A DNA stretch of 64,000 nt, taken from contig JAEYPT010000008.1 in NCBI GenBank assembly GCA_023410445.1, positions 186,001 through 250,000 on the forward strand, given 5' to 3'. The DNA comes from Bacillota bacterium (lineage in GTDB: Bacteria > Bacillota > Clostridia > Oscillospirales > Acutalibacteraceae). The notes under the pieces are model-generated. The model was not told the origin of the DNA and ran no database searches. It was given only the letters and a program-made list of their open reading frames with translations. This document shows, piece after piece, positions 16,125 to 24,531 of the stretch (positions within the stretch are counted from its first letter, which is position 1; the number at the start of each line of letters is the position of its first letter). The position numbers and the translations under genes were made by a program.

Positions 16125-17879
16125 TCAGTTCGACTTCCGCGATTCCTCAACCGCCTGCTCATTGAGAAGCGGCAGCCGAACGGTGAAGGTGCTCCCCTGC
16201 CCCGCTTCGCTCTCGACGCTGACGTCGCCGCCGTACAGAACGGCAAGATGCTTCACGATGGAGAGGCCGAGGCCCGTTCCGCCGATTTCCCGGGAACGGC
16301 TGGTATCGACGCGGTAAAAGCGTTCGAACAAACGGCTGAAATGTTCCGGAGCGATCCCAATTCCGCTGTCCTTCACCCGAATGACCGCCGTCTTTCGCTG
16401 ATGCACGGAAGTAATCCGCACGCGTCCCTTGGGGACATTATACTTGATCGCGTTCTCAACCAGATTCCCAAGCAGCTGCTGCAAACGGGTTGGAGAGCAG
16501 GAAACATAGAGCCCGGGTTCAGCATCCACCTCGATGCTTATCTGGTTTTTCGCTGCAATCTCCTGATATCGCCCAACGCATTTGCGGACGGCTTCCTCCA
16601 CATTGCAGGGGCAGGCGGAAGGATCGTCCTTTGCGTTTTCAATCTGCGACAGAACCAGCATGTCGTCGATCAGATGCTGCAAGCGCTCGGCTTCAATATC
16701 CAGAATATCGTAGAAATAGCGCCGTGTTTTTTCATCGCGGTCTGCGCTTTTCAGCAAATCGATACTTCCCCGGATGGAAGTCAGCGGCGTTTTGAGTTCA
16801 TGCGTCACATTGGCGACAAATTCGCTGCGAAGGCGTTCCAGTTTGCGGATGCGTGTCACGTCGGAAAGTACGGCGAGCGACGCCGCGGTTTTCTGGCCCG
16901 GAATCGGTGCCGTGTAAACCGTAAGCTGTGTGCCGCCCTCCGTCACAAGGTTTTGCTTGCTGGTCAGATTATTTTCCACAGCATTTTTCATCATGTCCGC
17001 AATTTTATTAATCAGGAGGCTCCCCTCCAGTTTTTTTCCACTGGACAGCGTGGTGCTGTCCAGCAGCTGCAAGGCGCTCTGGTTCAGAAAAAGAATTTCG
17101 CCGTCCCGCGAAACCGCCAACACCCCGTCTGTCATGCCCTGCAGCACACCCTCAAGCTGCTTCTGCTGACTGGTCAGAAGAACAACCGCATTTTCCGTGT
17201 TTTCAGCCATCCCGTTAAACGACTCGGCAAGCTCATGAACTTCGTCCCGGAATATTCCGTCCACACGGCAGGAATAATCGCCCCCGGCGATCTGTTTGGC
17301 GGCCCCGGTCAGCTGCTGAAGCGGCTCCGTGACATGATAAACAACATACGCTGTGAAAATGCAAACGAGCAGAATGCCCAACAGCATACTGAGGATTGCA
17401 ATCATCCAGAGACGGTTGATCTCCGCATCCAGATTGGCTGTTGGGAGCGCTGCGCGCAGAAAATATTTGCCCGGAAGATAGATTGCCTCATAGTAATACG
17501 GTTTATTGACACTGGCGCTGATGCGGGTGTTGAAGCCCTTCCCGGTTTTCAGCGCCTGGATAATCTCCGGCCGGCTGAGGTGATTCTGGTCGATTTCGTC
17601 CTTTGCGCTGTCGCCGAGCACTTTTCCGTTCAGCGAAATAATGCTGATTCGGATATCCTGCCCGGAAGCGTCAAGATGCGTCCCGACGTCCTTCGCCACC
17701 TGCGCTGGATTTGCACGGATTTCCGAATCCTTGGTTTGAAGGATGGAAAGTGCGGTTTCCAGACGGTCCGTAAATTCCACCCGATATTGCTGCTGAATTT
17801 CTTCCGCTGCGCAAAAAAAAGCGGCGATAAACCCCGCCACTATAATAATCGCATTAAATAGAATTAACCGCTTTTTCAA
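16125..17879 (-). CDS. phoR: Sensor histidine kinase, PhoR type
   Basis: Membrane sensor of the phosphate two-component system, 584 residues. Domain order: TM1 (about 5-25), an extracellular sensor (26-155), TM2 (157-180), HAMP (about 181-235), PAS (about 240-345), HisKA with phospho-acceptor His360 in NVTHELKTPLTSIRG, and HATPase with NLVENAIKYN, DSGIGI and GGTGLGLSIV. Translation starts at TTG, with GGAGGGAG about 8 bases upstream. It is the last gene of pstB-phoU-phoP-phoR, which supports a phosphate role over the similar WalK family. About 120 bases without features separate it from phoP. Confidence 0.88.
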   Translation of the reverse strand: MKKRLILFNAIIIVAGFIAAFFCAAEEIQQQYRVEFTDRLETALSILQTKDSEIRANPAQVAKDVGTHLDASGQDIRISIISLNGKVLGDSAKDEIDQNHLSRPEIIQALKTGKGFNTRISASVNKPYYYEAIYLPGKYFLRAALPTANLDAEINRLWMIAILSMLLGILLVCIFTAYVVYHVTEPLQQLTGAAKQIAGGDYSCRVDGIFRDEVHELAESFNGMAENTENAVVLLTSQQKQLEGVLQGMTDGVLAVSRDGEILFLNQSALQLLDSTTLSSGKKLEGSLLINKIADMMKNAVENNLTSKQNLVTEGGTQLTVYTAPIPGQKTAASLAVLSDVTRIRKLERLRSEFVANVTHELKTPLTSIRGSIDLLKSADRDEKTRRYFYDILDIEAERLQHLIDDMLVLSQIENAKDDPSACPCNVEEAVRKCVGRYQEIAAKNQISIEVDAEPGLYVSCSPTRLQQLLGNLVENAIKYNVPKGRVRITSVHQRKTAVIRVKDSGIGIAPEHFSRLFERFYRVDTSRSREIGGTGLGLSIVKHLAVLYGGDVSVESEAGQGSTFTVRLPLLNEQAVEESRKSN

Positions 17880-18002
17880 GGCCGGCTCCCTCCGCTTTTA
17901 GAATCTGTTCTCATCTTTGTCAGGTACCACGAAAAGCACAGGAACACCTGCGTATTCCGAGCATTTCCGCCACAATGGTGCTATGAACTATGAGATCAGG
18001 TT

Positions 18003-18695
18003 CTACTCCTCACTGAATTTATAGCCTACCCCGCGAACCGTTTGAATAAACTGCGGACTGTCGGGGTCTTTCTCGATTTTCTGGCGCAGATACCGGACAT
18101 GGACGTCCACGGTGCGCGTGTCGCCGAAATATTCCACGCCCCACACCTTATCAAGCAGGGTATCACGCGTCAGCACCTTGCCATGGTGCTTCATCAGCAT
18201 AACCAGAAGATCAAATTCCTTGGCGGTCAGGTCAACGGTCTGTCCGTCACGGGTGACCTGATGCCTTGTTACATCCACCTTCAGCGTGCCGTGGCGAAGG
18301 ATCAGCTCCTCCTGCTCCGGACGGCCGGCGGTTCTGCGCAAAACCGCCTTAATGCGCGCGCACAGTTCCTTGATACTGAACGGCTTTACAATGTAATCGT
18401 CTGCACCGATTTCCAGGCCCAGCACCCGATCGATCTCTTCACCGCGCGCCGTAAGCATGAGAACGGGAACAAAATGCGTCTCCTCGTTTTCACGAAGCAT
18501 GCGGCAAACGGTAAGTCCGTCGGGCTGCGGCATCATCCAGTCCAGAATCACCGCATCCGGTCGGCGGCGCTTCACCGCTTCCAGCAGTGAAGTACCGTCT
18601 GCAAACTCCATCGTTTCAAACCCGCCGTCCTTCAGCCCGATGGCAACAATATTTCGGATATTCGCTTCATCGTCAGCAATATAAATTAATGCCAT
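18003..18695 (-). CDS. phoP: OmpR/PhoB-family response regulator
   Basis: DNA-binding partner of the histidine kinase, 230 residues. The receiver domain (1-118) has the acidic pocket at DDE near residue 8, phospho-acceptor Asp52 in VILDWMMPQ, the switch Thr in MLTARG and Lys in IVKPFS. The OmpR-type winged helix covers about 130-228 (LTAKEFDLLVMLMKHHGKVLTRDTLL, then TVDVHVRYLRQKIEKD). It lies between phoU and phoR and should bind the Pho box upstream of pstB. Confidence 0.92.
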   Translation of the reverse strand: MALIYIADDEANIRNIVAIGLKDGGFETMEFADGTSLLEAVKRRRPDAVILDWMMPQPDGLTVCRMLRENEETHFVPVLMLTARGEEIDRVLGLEIGADDYIVKPFSIKELCARIKAVLRRTAGRPEQEELILRHGTLKVDVTRHQVTRDGQTVDLTAKEFDLLVMLMKHHGKVLTRDTLLDKVWGVEYFGDTRTVDVHVRYLRQKIEKDPDSPQFIQTVRGVGYKFSEE

Positions 18696-18705
18696 ATGTG
18701 ACCGC

Positions 18706-19371
18706 TCAGTACTCCTTTGCGTTCAAATCGGGATGTTCTCCCGTTTCCATAAAAATAACCCATTCCGCTATGTTCGTTGCATGGTCTCCCATCCGCTCAA
18801 CGTACTTGATAATGAAAAGGAGATCAACCTCCCGCATGACGTTCTGCGGGTTTTCCGTAATGATGCCGCACACCTCAAGAATGATCTTTGAAAACATCTC
18901 ATCCACGCCATCGTCGCTGTCGCAAACGGCGTTAGCTTCCGCCACGTCGCGGCTCAGGAATACATCCATGGCTCGGCGGAACATTTTCCGAGCCATTTCC
19001 AGCATCTGCACCACATGGGTGATCGCAAGACTGTTGGAGTTCAGCTCGCCCACCGTGAGGATTTCGCAGATATCCGCGCACTGGTCGGCTTCCCGTTCCA
19101 TATCGGTCAGAATCTTCAGGCAACCCGCAATTACACGCATATCCTTGGCGATCGGCTGCTGCAGCATAATCAGGTCGATACATTCCTTCTCAATATTATG
19201 CTCCATGCGGTCAATCTCATTATCGCTTTTCGCAACCGCCGCGGCAAGTTCCAAGTCCATGGTGCGCAGCGCCGTAACCGTCTGCTCAATTTTGGAATCG
19301 ACCGCGTTGCCCATTTCGACAATCTGCGAAATCAGGTCGGTCAGTTCCCGGTCAAACAATTTCCGCGTCAT
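18706..19371 (-). CDS. phoU: Phosphate signalling protein PhoU
   Basis: Cytoplasmic regulator linking the Pst transporter to the Pho sensor kinase, 221 residues. It is built from two PhoU three-helix repeats: residues about 12-100 with the metal motif EMGNAVDSKIEQ and AVAKSDNEIDRMEHNIE, and about 115-210 with DSDDGVDEMF and IIKYVERMGDHATNIAE. The start MTRKLFDREL is taken because AAAGGAGG is 9 bases upstream; an earlier in-frame start has none. It follows pstB by 55 bases. Confidence 0.94.
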   Translation of the reverse strand: MTRKLFDRELTDLISQIVEMGNAVDSKIEQTVTALRTMDLELAAAVAKSDNEIDRMEHNIEKECIDLIMLQQPIAKDMRVIAGCLKILTDMEREADQCADICEILTVGELNSNSLAITHVVQMLEMARKMFRRAMDVFLSRDVAEANAVCDSDDGVDEMFSKIILEVCGIITENPQNVMREVDLLFIIKYVERMGDHATNIAEWVIFMETGEHPDLNAKEY

Positions 19372-19425
19372 CTTCAGAATTCCTCCTTTAATTATATCCT
19401 GCAAAAGTCAAAAAGCAAGGGGGGA

Positions 19426-20181
19426 TCAGCCGAAACGTCCTGTGATATACCGTTCTGTGCGTTCATCCTTCGGCTGATTGAACATGGTGACGGTATCGGT
19501 GTATTCCACAACTTCTCCCAGAAGAAAAAATGCGGTTTTATCGGCGATTCGTGCGGCCTGCTGCATATTGTGCGTCACAATGACAACCGTGTAGCTCTTG
19601 CGCAGGTCGTCCATCAGGTCTTCGATTTTCAGGGTGGAAATCGGGTCCAGTGCGCTGGTCGGTTCATCCATAAGGATAACCTCCGGTTCCACCGCGAGCG
19701 CTCTGGCAATGCAGAGGCGCTGCTGCTGACCGCCGGAAAGGCCGAGGGCGGATTTTTTCAGACGGTCCTTTACTTCATCCCACAAAGCTGAATTCCGAAG
19801 GGACCGCTCCACAATTTCATCAAGCTGTTTTTTGGATTTCACGCCGTGAACGCGGGGCCCATAGGCAATATTGTCGTACAGGGACATGGGAAACGGGTTC
19901 GGGTTCTGGAACACCATGCCGACACGCTTACGGAGGAAGGTTACATCCGTGTGAGAATCGTAAATATCCTCCTCGTCGATGGAAACGGTTCCGTCGATTT
20001 TGCAGTTTTCCACCAGATCGTTCATCCGATTGATGGTTTTCAGGCAAGTTGATTTTCCGCAGCCCGAAGGCCCGATAAACGCCGTGACCTTATTCCTGGG
20101 AAGCTCCAGATTGACGTTCTTGAGCGCATGAAATTCGCCATAATGGAGATTCAGGTCTTTCATCACAATTTTGATGTCCAT
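19426..20181 (-). CDS. pstB: Phosphate ABC transporter ATP-binding protein
   Basis: ATPase of the high-affinity phosphate importer, 251 residues, the usual PstB length when started at MDIKIVMKDL. Walker A GPSGCGKST, the PstB-typical KTINRMNDLV after it, FQNPNPFPMSLYDNIAYGPR, signature LSGGQQQRLCIARAL and Walker B ILMDEPTSALDPIST are all intact. It is the first gene behind the Pho box. The genes for PstS, PstC and PstA that normally precede pstB are not here: the neighbour upstream is an unrelated padR on the other strand. Confidence 0.94.
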   Translation of the reverse strand: MDIKIVMKDLNLHYGEFHALKNVNLELPRNKVTAFIGPSGCGKSTCLKTINRMNDLVENCKIDGTVSIDEEDIYDSHTDVTFLRKRVGMVFQNPNPFPMSLYDNIAYGPRVHGVKSKKQLDEIVERSLRNSALWDEVKDRLKKSALGLSGGQQQRLCIARALAVEPEVILMDEPTSALDPISTLKIEDLMDDLRKSYTVVIVTHNMQQAARIADKTAFFLLGEVVEYTDTVTMFNQPKDERTERYITGRFG

Positions 20182-20266
20182 ATGTAACGGCAATTCCCTT
20201 CTCAAATGATTTGCGCGTTTCCGGGTTCCATCGCGCAAAATTTTCGTTTTCTATTCTTACTTTTCT

Positions 20267-20320
20267 ATTTTACCGGCGCATTGTTAAAGGAATGTTAAAC
20301 AACGTTTAGAAAGTCTTTAA
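20267..20320 (-). promoter_or_regulatory. Pho box and promoter of the pstB operon
   Basis: Reading the minus strand there are four hexamers at exact 11-bp spacing: TTAAAG (20320-20315), CTAAAC (20309-20304), TTAACA (20298-20293) and TTAACA (20287-20282), each followed by 5 bp. This matches the known Bacillus PhoP site of TTAACA-like repeats. A -10 box TAAAAT (20272-20267) lies 10 bp further on, so the box replaces the -35 region as in PhoP-activated promoters. Confidence 0.8.
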
Positions 20321-20425
20321 ATAGATTCTTTCGCTTTCCGCCAAATAACAATTGCGCCCAATAAAAATATCCCATCGGGAAAAAAGGAGTTGACTTTTCC
20401 GGATGAATGGAATAATATAGATTGA

Positions 20426-20440
20426 TATAAAGTATACTAT
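20426..20440. promoter_or_regulatory. PadR operator upstream of padR
   Basis: TATAAAGTATACTA with the palindromic core AGTATACT, about 20 bases before the padR ATG. The identical 14-mer occurs before the MFS gene, so it is the likely PadR binding site and points to autoregulation. Confidence 0.65.
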
Positions 20441-20459
20441 TTAGAAAGCATGGTGTCAT

Positions 20460-20981
20460 ATGTCTACCGTTGATCTGACGCTGCTTGGAATTCTAATGAA
20501 TAAGCCATTGAATGCCTATGAAATCAAAAAGAGATTGGAATTTATGCACATTCAGCGATGGACCAAGATCAGTTCCCCCGCCGTTTACAAAAATCTGGTG
20601 AACCTTCACCGCCGCGGGTATCTGGACGCCCAGACCGTCCGGGAAAGCGAAATGCCGGAAAAGACGATTTATACGGTCAATGAGAAAGGGAGACAGCATT
20701 TCCACAGCCTGATGGAGAAGCTCTGCCAAGACCCAGGAACCGTATATATTGAGTTTACCTCTCTGATCGCGCAGCTCAACAAACTGGAAAAACCAGATGC
20801 GCTTCGGATGCTTTCCGAACTGGAGGAAAACCTCACGTTAACGCTGGAATCCCTGCGTGCCGCTCAGAAAGACCGGGAGGAGCTTCCGGAGGCAAACGCC
20901 ATCATTGGCCTTTATTCAGACATGTACGAGCTTTTCTGCGGCTGGGTCCGTCGATACCAGGAACAGTTTCTGAATTCTTAG
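20460..20981 (+). CDS. PadR family transcriptional regulator
   Basis: Regulator of 173 residues. The N-terminal winged helix (LTLLGILMNKPLNAYEIKKRLE, then SSPAVYKNLVNLHRRGYLDA and KTIYTVNEKGRQHF, about 5-80) is typical PadR, followed by a long-helix C-terminal dimerisation part (about 95-170, ELEENLTLTLESLRAAQKDR), as in PadR subfamily 1. A drug-exporter gene follows on the same strand, and both share the operator TATAAAGTATACTA, so it probably represses itself and the exporter until an inducing compound binds. Confidence 0.9.
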   Translation: MSTVDLTLLGILMNKPLNAYEIKKRLEFMHIQRWTKISSPAVYKNLVNLHRRGYLDAQTVRESEMPEKTIYTVNEKGRQHFHSLMEKLCQDPGTVYIEFTSLIAQLNKLEKPDALRMLSELEENLTLTLESLRAAQKDREELPEANAIIGLYSDMYELFCGWVRRYQEQFLNS

Positions 20982-21042
20982 GTACACGGGTTACCCCGCA
21001 GAAAAACGGAGCTTTGCTCGGGACTATTTTTTGTCGTAATAC

Positions 21043-21056
21043 TATAAAGTATACTA
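21043..21056. promoter_or_regulatory. PadR operator upstream of the MFS exporter gene
   Basis: Exact second copy of TATAAAGTATACTA (also at 20426), about 35 bases before the exporter ATG and within its likely promoter region. Confidence 0.65.
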
Positions 21057-21089
21057 ATATTGACTATACTGGAAAGAGGCTGTTACATC

Positions 21090-22514
21090 ATGGAAAAAGG
21101 AAAGAAACTGGTTCCGATTTTTATCGGACTGATGGCCAGCCTGCTGATTTACGCGATGGACTCCACCGTATTCAGCACTGCTATGAAAAAAATCGTGCAG
21201 GAGATTGGCGGAGGAGCCTGGTATTCGTGGCCGTTTACCTCCTACATGCTGTGCTCCACGGTCATCATCCCGATTGCAGGGGCAATTTCGGACAGCATTG
21301 GGCATAAACCGGTTTTCCTGACCGGAATTCTTGGCTTCCTGCTCGGCTCCGCGCTTTGCGGCATTTCGCAAAATATGGTGCAGTTAATTGTATTCCGGGC
21401 GATTCAGGGAATCGGAGGAGGAATCATTGTCTCCGGCGTGTTTACATTGGTCGCCGACCTATTCCCACCGGCCGAACGTGGAAAATACACCGGAATCGTG
21501 TCCTCCATGTACGGTCTTGCCAATATGATTGGGCCGCTAGCCGGAGGGGTGATTGCAGACCGGCTGAACTGGCGCTGGATTTTCTACCTGAATGTGCCCG
21601 TCGGCCTTATCGCCTTCTTCCTCATTCTTTTCAGACTGCCGCGATTTCTCCCGGAAAACAAGAAAAAGGCAGATCGAGCCGGCATGGCCCTTTTAGTTCT
21701 TACACTGACTCCCCTTCTGCTCGCACTCAGCCTTGCCGGAAATCTGTTCGCGTGGAACTCCCCCCCGATTCTCCTGATGCTTTTAGGCTCGGCGGTCATG
21801 CTGGTTCTGTTCGGACTCACCCAGCGCAGGGCGGAAAACCCGGTGCTACCTCCGGAATATTTTGCGGACCGGCGCATCAGCATGTCTCTGGCGGTCTCGT
21901 TCCTGAACCAGATTGTCATGATGGGAGCGGTGATCTACCTGCCCTATTATGAGCAGTATGTGCTGAAAATGAGTGCCACTGCCTCAGGAATGGTACTGGC
22001 GCCCATGATGGTAAGCCTGGTTCTCTCAGGCAATCTGACCGGTCTGCTTATTTCCCGGACCGGAAAATGCGGAATCTGGTCTGTTGCCGGGTTTATTCTT
22101 TCCGGTATCGGAATGGCTTTGCTTTCCGTGGTGAAGAGCGATACTGCTTCTCTCTCTCTTATCGCTTTCGCCGTTCTGATCGGTTTTGGAGCGGGCATGA
22201 ACATGCCTGTCGGCAACGTCAACGCCCAGAATGCGGTTCCTAAAAGCCGGATCGGTTCCGTCACTTCCTCTGTCACCTTTGCCCGGAACGTAGGAACGGC
22301 GTCCGGAAGCGCTCTGTTCGGCGCGGTGTTATCACTTGCGCGCTCTTCGGGAGCTTCGGACTTGGGAGGATTGCGCACGGTGTTTCAATCCGGCATTCCG
22401 GTTGCGGCTCTCGGAATTCTGTGTGCCCTGCTGCTCCGTGACGCACGTCCCGAACCGTATAAGGAAAGGCCAGCGGAGCTACAGGCCAAATGTGATGAAG
22501 CAAATGCTCAATAA
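21090..22514 (+). CDS. MFS multidrug exporter, DHA2 (EmrB/QacA) family
   Basis: Inner-membrane drug/proton antiporter of 474 residues with about 14 hydrophobic segments. The start MEKGKKLVPIF is chosen because AAAGAGG lies upstream. Family motifs: MDSTVFSTAMKKI in TM1 (the DxT motif D1 of DHA2), RAIQGIGGGIIVSG (motif B with the proton-relay Arg, TM4) and GPLAGGVIADRLNWRWIFYLNVPVG (motif C, TM5 onwards). It is controlled with padR through a shared operator. The compound exported is unknown. Confidence 0.9.
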   Translation: MEKGKKLVPIFIGLMASLLIYAMDSTVFSTAMKKIVQEIGGGAWYSWPFTSYMLCSTVIIPIAGAISDSIGHKPVFLTGILGFLLGSALCGISQNMVQLIVFRAIQGIGGGIIVSGVFTLVADLFPPAERGKYTGIVSSMYGLANMIGPLAGGVIADRLNWRWIFYLNVPVGLIAFFLILFRLPRFLPENKKKADRAGMALLVLTLTPLLLALSLAGNLFAWNSPPILLMLLGSAVMLVLFGLTQRRAENPVLPPEYFADRRISMSLAVSFLNQIVMMGAVIYLPYYEQYVLKMSATASGMVLAPMMVSLVLSGNLTGLLISRTGKCGIWSVAGFILSGIGMALLSVVKSDTASLSLIAFAVLIGFGAGMNMPVGNVNAQNAVPKSRIGSVTSSVTFARNVGTASGSALFGAVLSLARSSGASDLGGLRTVFQSGIPVAALGILCALLLRDARPEPYKERPAELQAKCDEANAQ

Positions 22515-22560
22515 ATAACATCAGCCCAGACACCATACGGTGTCTGGGCTGATGTTATTT
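22513..22560. terminator. Perfect 22-bp stem terminator
   Basis: The 22 bases from 22513 pair exactly with those ending at 22560 around a 4-base loop; the arms end in AAATAACA and TGTTATTT. It lies between two converging genes and is bidirectional. Confidence 0.85.
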
Positions 22561-22565
22561 AAAAG

Positions 22566-23540
22566 TTATTTCTTATCGTATAGATAGCAGGAAACATAAT
22601 GGCCCGGAGAAACCTCTTTGAGCTCCGGCGTTTCGCCGTGACAAACATCCATTACCTGCCCGCAGCGCGTGCAGAAACGGCACCCTGCCGGAGGATTGAT
22701 CGGGCTCGGAACCTCGCCCTGCAAGATAATCCGGTCTTTTTTCTTATTCGGATCAACCAGCGGAATTGCCGAAAGAAGTGCCTTCGTATAAGGGTGCAGA
22801 GCATTGGAATACAGCTCGCCCTTAGGCGCGATTTCCATCATTTTACCAAGATACATAACGCCGACGCGGTCACTGATATGCTTGACGACGTTCAATCCGT
22901 GGGCGATAAACAGATACGTGAGGCCAAACTCCTCTTTTAGATCGTCGAGAAGATTCAGCACCTGTGCCTGAATGGAAACGTCCAGAGCGGAAACCGGCTC
23001 GTCGCACACAATCAACTTCGGTTGAACCGCAAGCGCCCGGGCAATGCCGACACGCTGACGCTGTCCGCCCGAAAACTCATGCGGATAGCGGTTGCGCTGA
23101 TGCTGCGCAAGACCGACACAGTTCAGCAGATAGATCACACGCTTTTCGATTTCATTATCCGGAAGCAGATGGTTGATTTTGATCGGCTCGGCGATAATGT
23201 CCCCGATGGTCATCCGGGGATTCAGGGAAGCGTAGGGATCCTGAAAGATCAGCTGAATGTCTTTACAGAATTTACGCCGTTCTTTCTCACCCAAAGCAGT
23301 CAGGTCCGTGCCGTCAAAAATAATTTTTCCGCTTGTTGGCGTGTAAAGATTTACTAGCATTTTGCCAAGTGTTGTTTTGCCGCACCCGGATTCGCCTACG
23401 AGGCCGAAAGCCTCGCCCTTGTGAATCGTGAAGGAAACGTCCTCCACTGCCTTCAGCACGGAAGTCGGTTTCCCGAAAAAGCTTGTTTCAACGGTGAAAT
23501 GTTTGGTCAGATGCTGAATTTCAACCAGTGTTTCGCTCAT
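22566..23540 (-). CDS. Di/oligopeptide ABC transporter ATP-binding protein (DppF/OppF type)
   Basis: Second ATPase of a peptide importer, 324 residues. It has Walker A GESGCGKTTLGK (about 54-65), FQDPYASLNPRMTIG, signature FSGGQRQRVGIARAL, Walker B IVCDEPVSALDVS and the oligopeptide-specific C-terminal extension, with the cysteine cluster CRFCTRCGQVMDVC that in OppD/DppD-like proteins can hold an Fe-S or metal site. The start shares one base with the stop of the preceding ATPase gene (TGATG). It is the last gene of the operon. Confidence 0.93.
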   Translation of the reverse strand: MSETLVEIQHLTKHFTVETSFFGKPTSVLKAVEDVSFTIHKGEAFGLVGESGCGKTTLGKMLVNLYTPTSGKIIFDGTDLTALGEKERRKFCKDIQLIFQDPYASLNPRMTIGDIIAEPIKINHLLPDNEIEKRVIYLLNCVGLAQHQRNRYPHEFSGGQRQRVGIARALAVQPKLIVCDEPVSALDVSIQAQVLNLLDDLKEEFGLTYLFIAHGLNVVKHISDRVGVMYLGKMMEIAPKGELYSNALHPYTKALLSAIPLVDPNKKKDRIILQGEVPSPINPPAGCRFCTRCGQVMDVCHGETPELKEVSPGHYVSCYLYDKK

Positions 23541-24517
23541 CAGCCCTCCGCCTCCTTTCCCTGTTCATACAGGAAGCAGCGCACCATGTGGCCGTCCACC
23601 GACTTCAACGTCGGCATTTCCTTTTTGCAGCGGTCCATGCAGCGGTCGCACCGGTCTGAGAATGGGCAACCCTCCGGCATATGAAGCGGGTTCGGAACCA
23701 TGCCTTTGATCATATAGAGACGTTCGCCGCTCTCATCGTCGATCTTCGGGATGGAGTTCAAAAGGCCGAGCGTATAGGGATGCATCGGGTTTGCAAACAG
23801 GCTTTTTACGTCGGCGGTTTCCATGATTTTGCCGCAGTACATGACGATGACACGGTCAGCCGCCTCGGCTACAACACCGAGATCGTGCGTAATAAGCAGA
23901 ACCGCCATGTTGAACTTTTCGCGGAGCCCGTAAATCAGGTCCAGAATCTGAGCCTGAATGGTAACGTCGAGCGCCGTCGTCGGTTCGTCCGCAATCAGCA
24001 GCTCCGGATTGCACGAAAGCGCCATAGCAATCATGACGCGCTGACGCATGCCGCCGCTCATCTGATGCGGATAATCGTGTGCGCGCTCCTCCGGGCTAGG
24101 AATGCCGACAATTCTCAGCATTTCAATCGTCCGTGCCCACGCTTCCTTTTTATTAAGCTTCATGTGTGTCATAATACTTTCGGAAATCTGGTCGCCGATC
24201 CGGTAAACCGGATTCAGCGAAGTCATCGGCTCCTGAAAGATCATGGAAATCTGATCACCGCGGATCTTCTGAAGCTCTTTTTCGCTTTTCTTGAAAAGGC
24301 TTTCGTCCTTGTAGAGAATATCCCCGCCGGTAACTTCTCCGGGTTCCTGCAAAAGTCCCATGATTGAAAGCGAAGTAACGCTCTTTCCGGAACCGGATTC
24401 TCCGACGATTGCAAGGATTTCCCCTTTATCCAGCGTAAAGCTCATATCGTCCACTGCGTGGACGGTGCCGTTTTTCAGTTTAAAATCTGTCTTAAGGTTT
24501 TTGACTTCCAGCAACAT
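23540..24517 (-). CDS. Di/oligopeptide ABC transporter ATP-binding protein (DppD/OppD type)
   Basis: First ATPase of the peptide importer, 325 residues. Walker A GESGSGKSVTSLSIMG (about 37-52), FQEPMTSLNPVYRIGDQI, signature MSGGMRQRVMIAMAL, Walker B LIADEPTTALDVTIQ, the switch ITHDLGVVAEAADRV, and a C-terminal CPFSDRCDRCMDRC cysteine cluster of the OppD type. It lies 14 bases after the permease gene and is coupled to the second ATPase gene. Confidence 0.93.
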   Translation of the reverse strand: MLLEVKNLKTDFKLKNGTVHAVDDMSFTLDKGEILAIVGESGSGKSVTSLSIMGLLQEPGEVTGGDILYKDESLFKKSEKELQKIRGDQISMIFQEPMTSLNPVYRIGDQISESIMTHMKLNKKEAWARTIEMLRIVGIPSPEERAHDYPHQMSGGMRQRVMIAMALSCNPELLIADEPTTALDVTIQAQILDLIYGLREKFNMAVLLITHDLGVVAEAADRVIVMYCGKIMETADVKSLFANPMHPYTLGLLNSIPKIDDESGERLYMIKGMVPNPLHMPEGCPFSDRCDRCMDRCKKEMPTLKSVDGHMVRCFLYEQGKEAEG

Positions 24518-24531
24518 ATCCGATCACCGCC

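Noticed and set aside
16116..17861. Open frame of 581 codons on the plus strand across phoR
   Set aside because: Antisense shadow of a full-length histidine kinase; no start signal and no recognisable domain.
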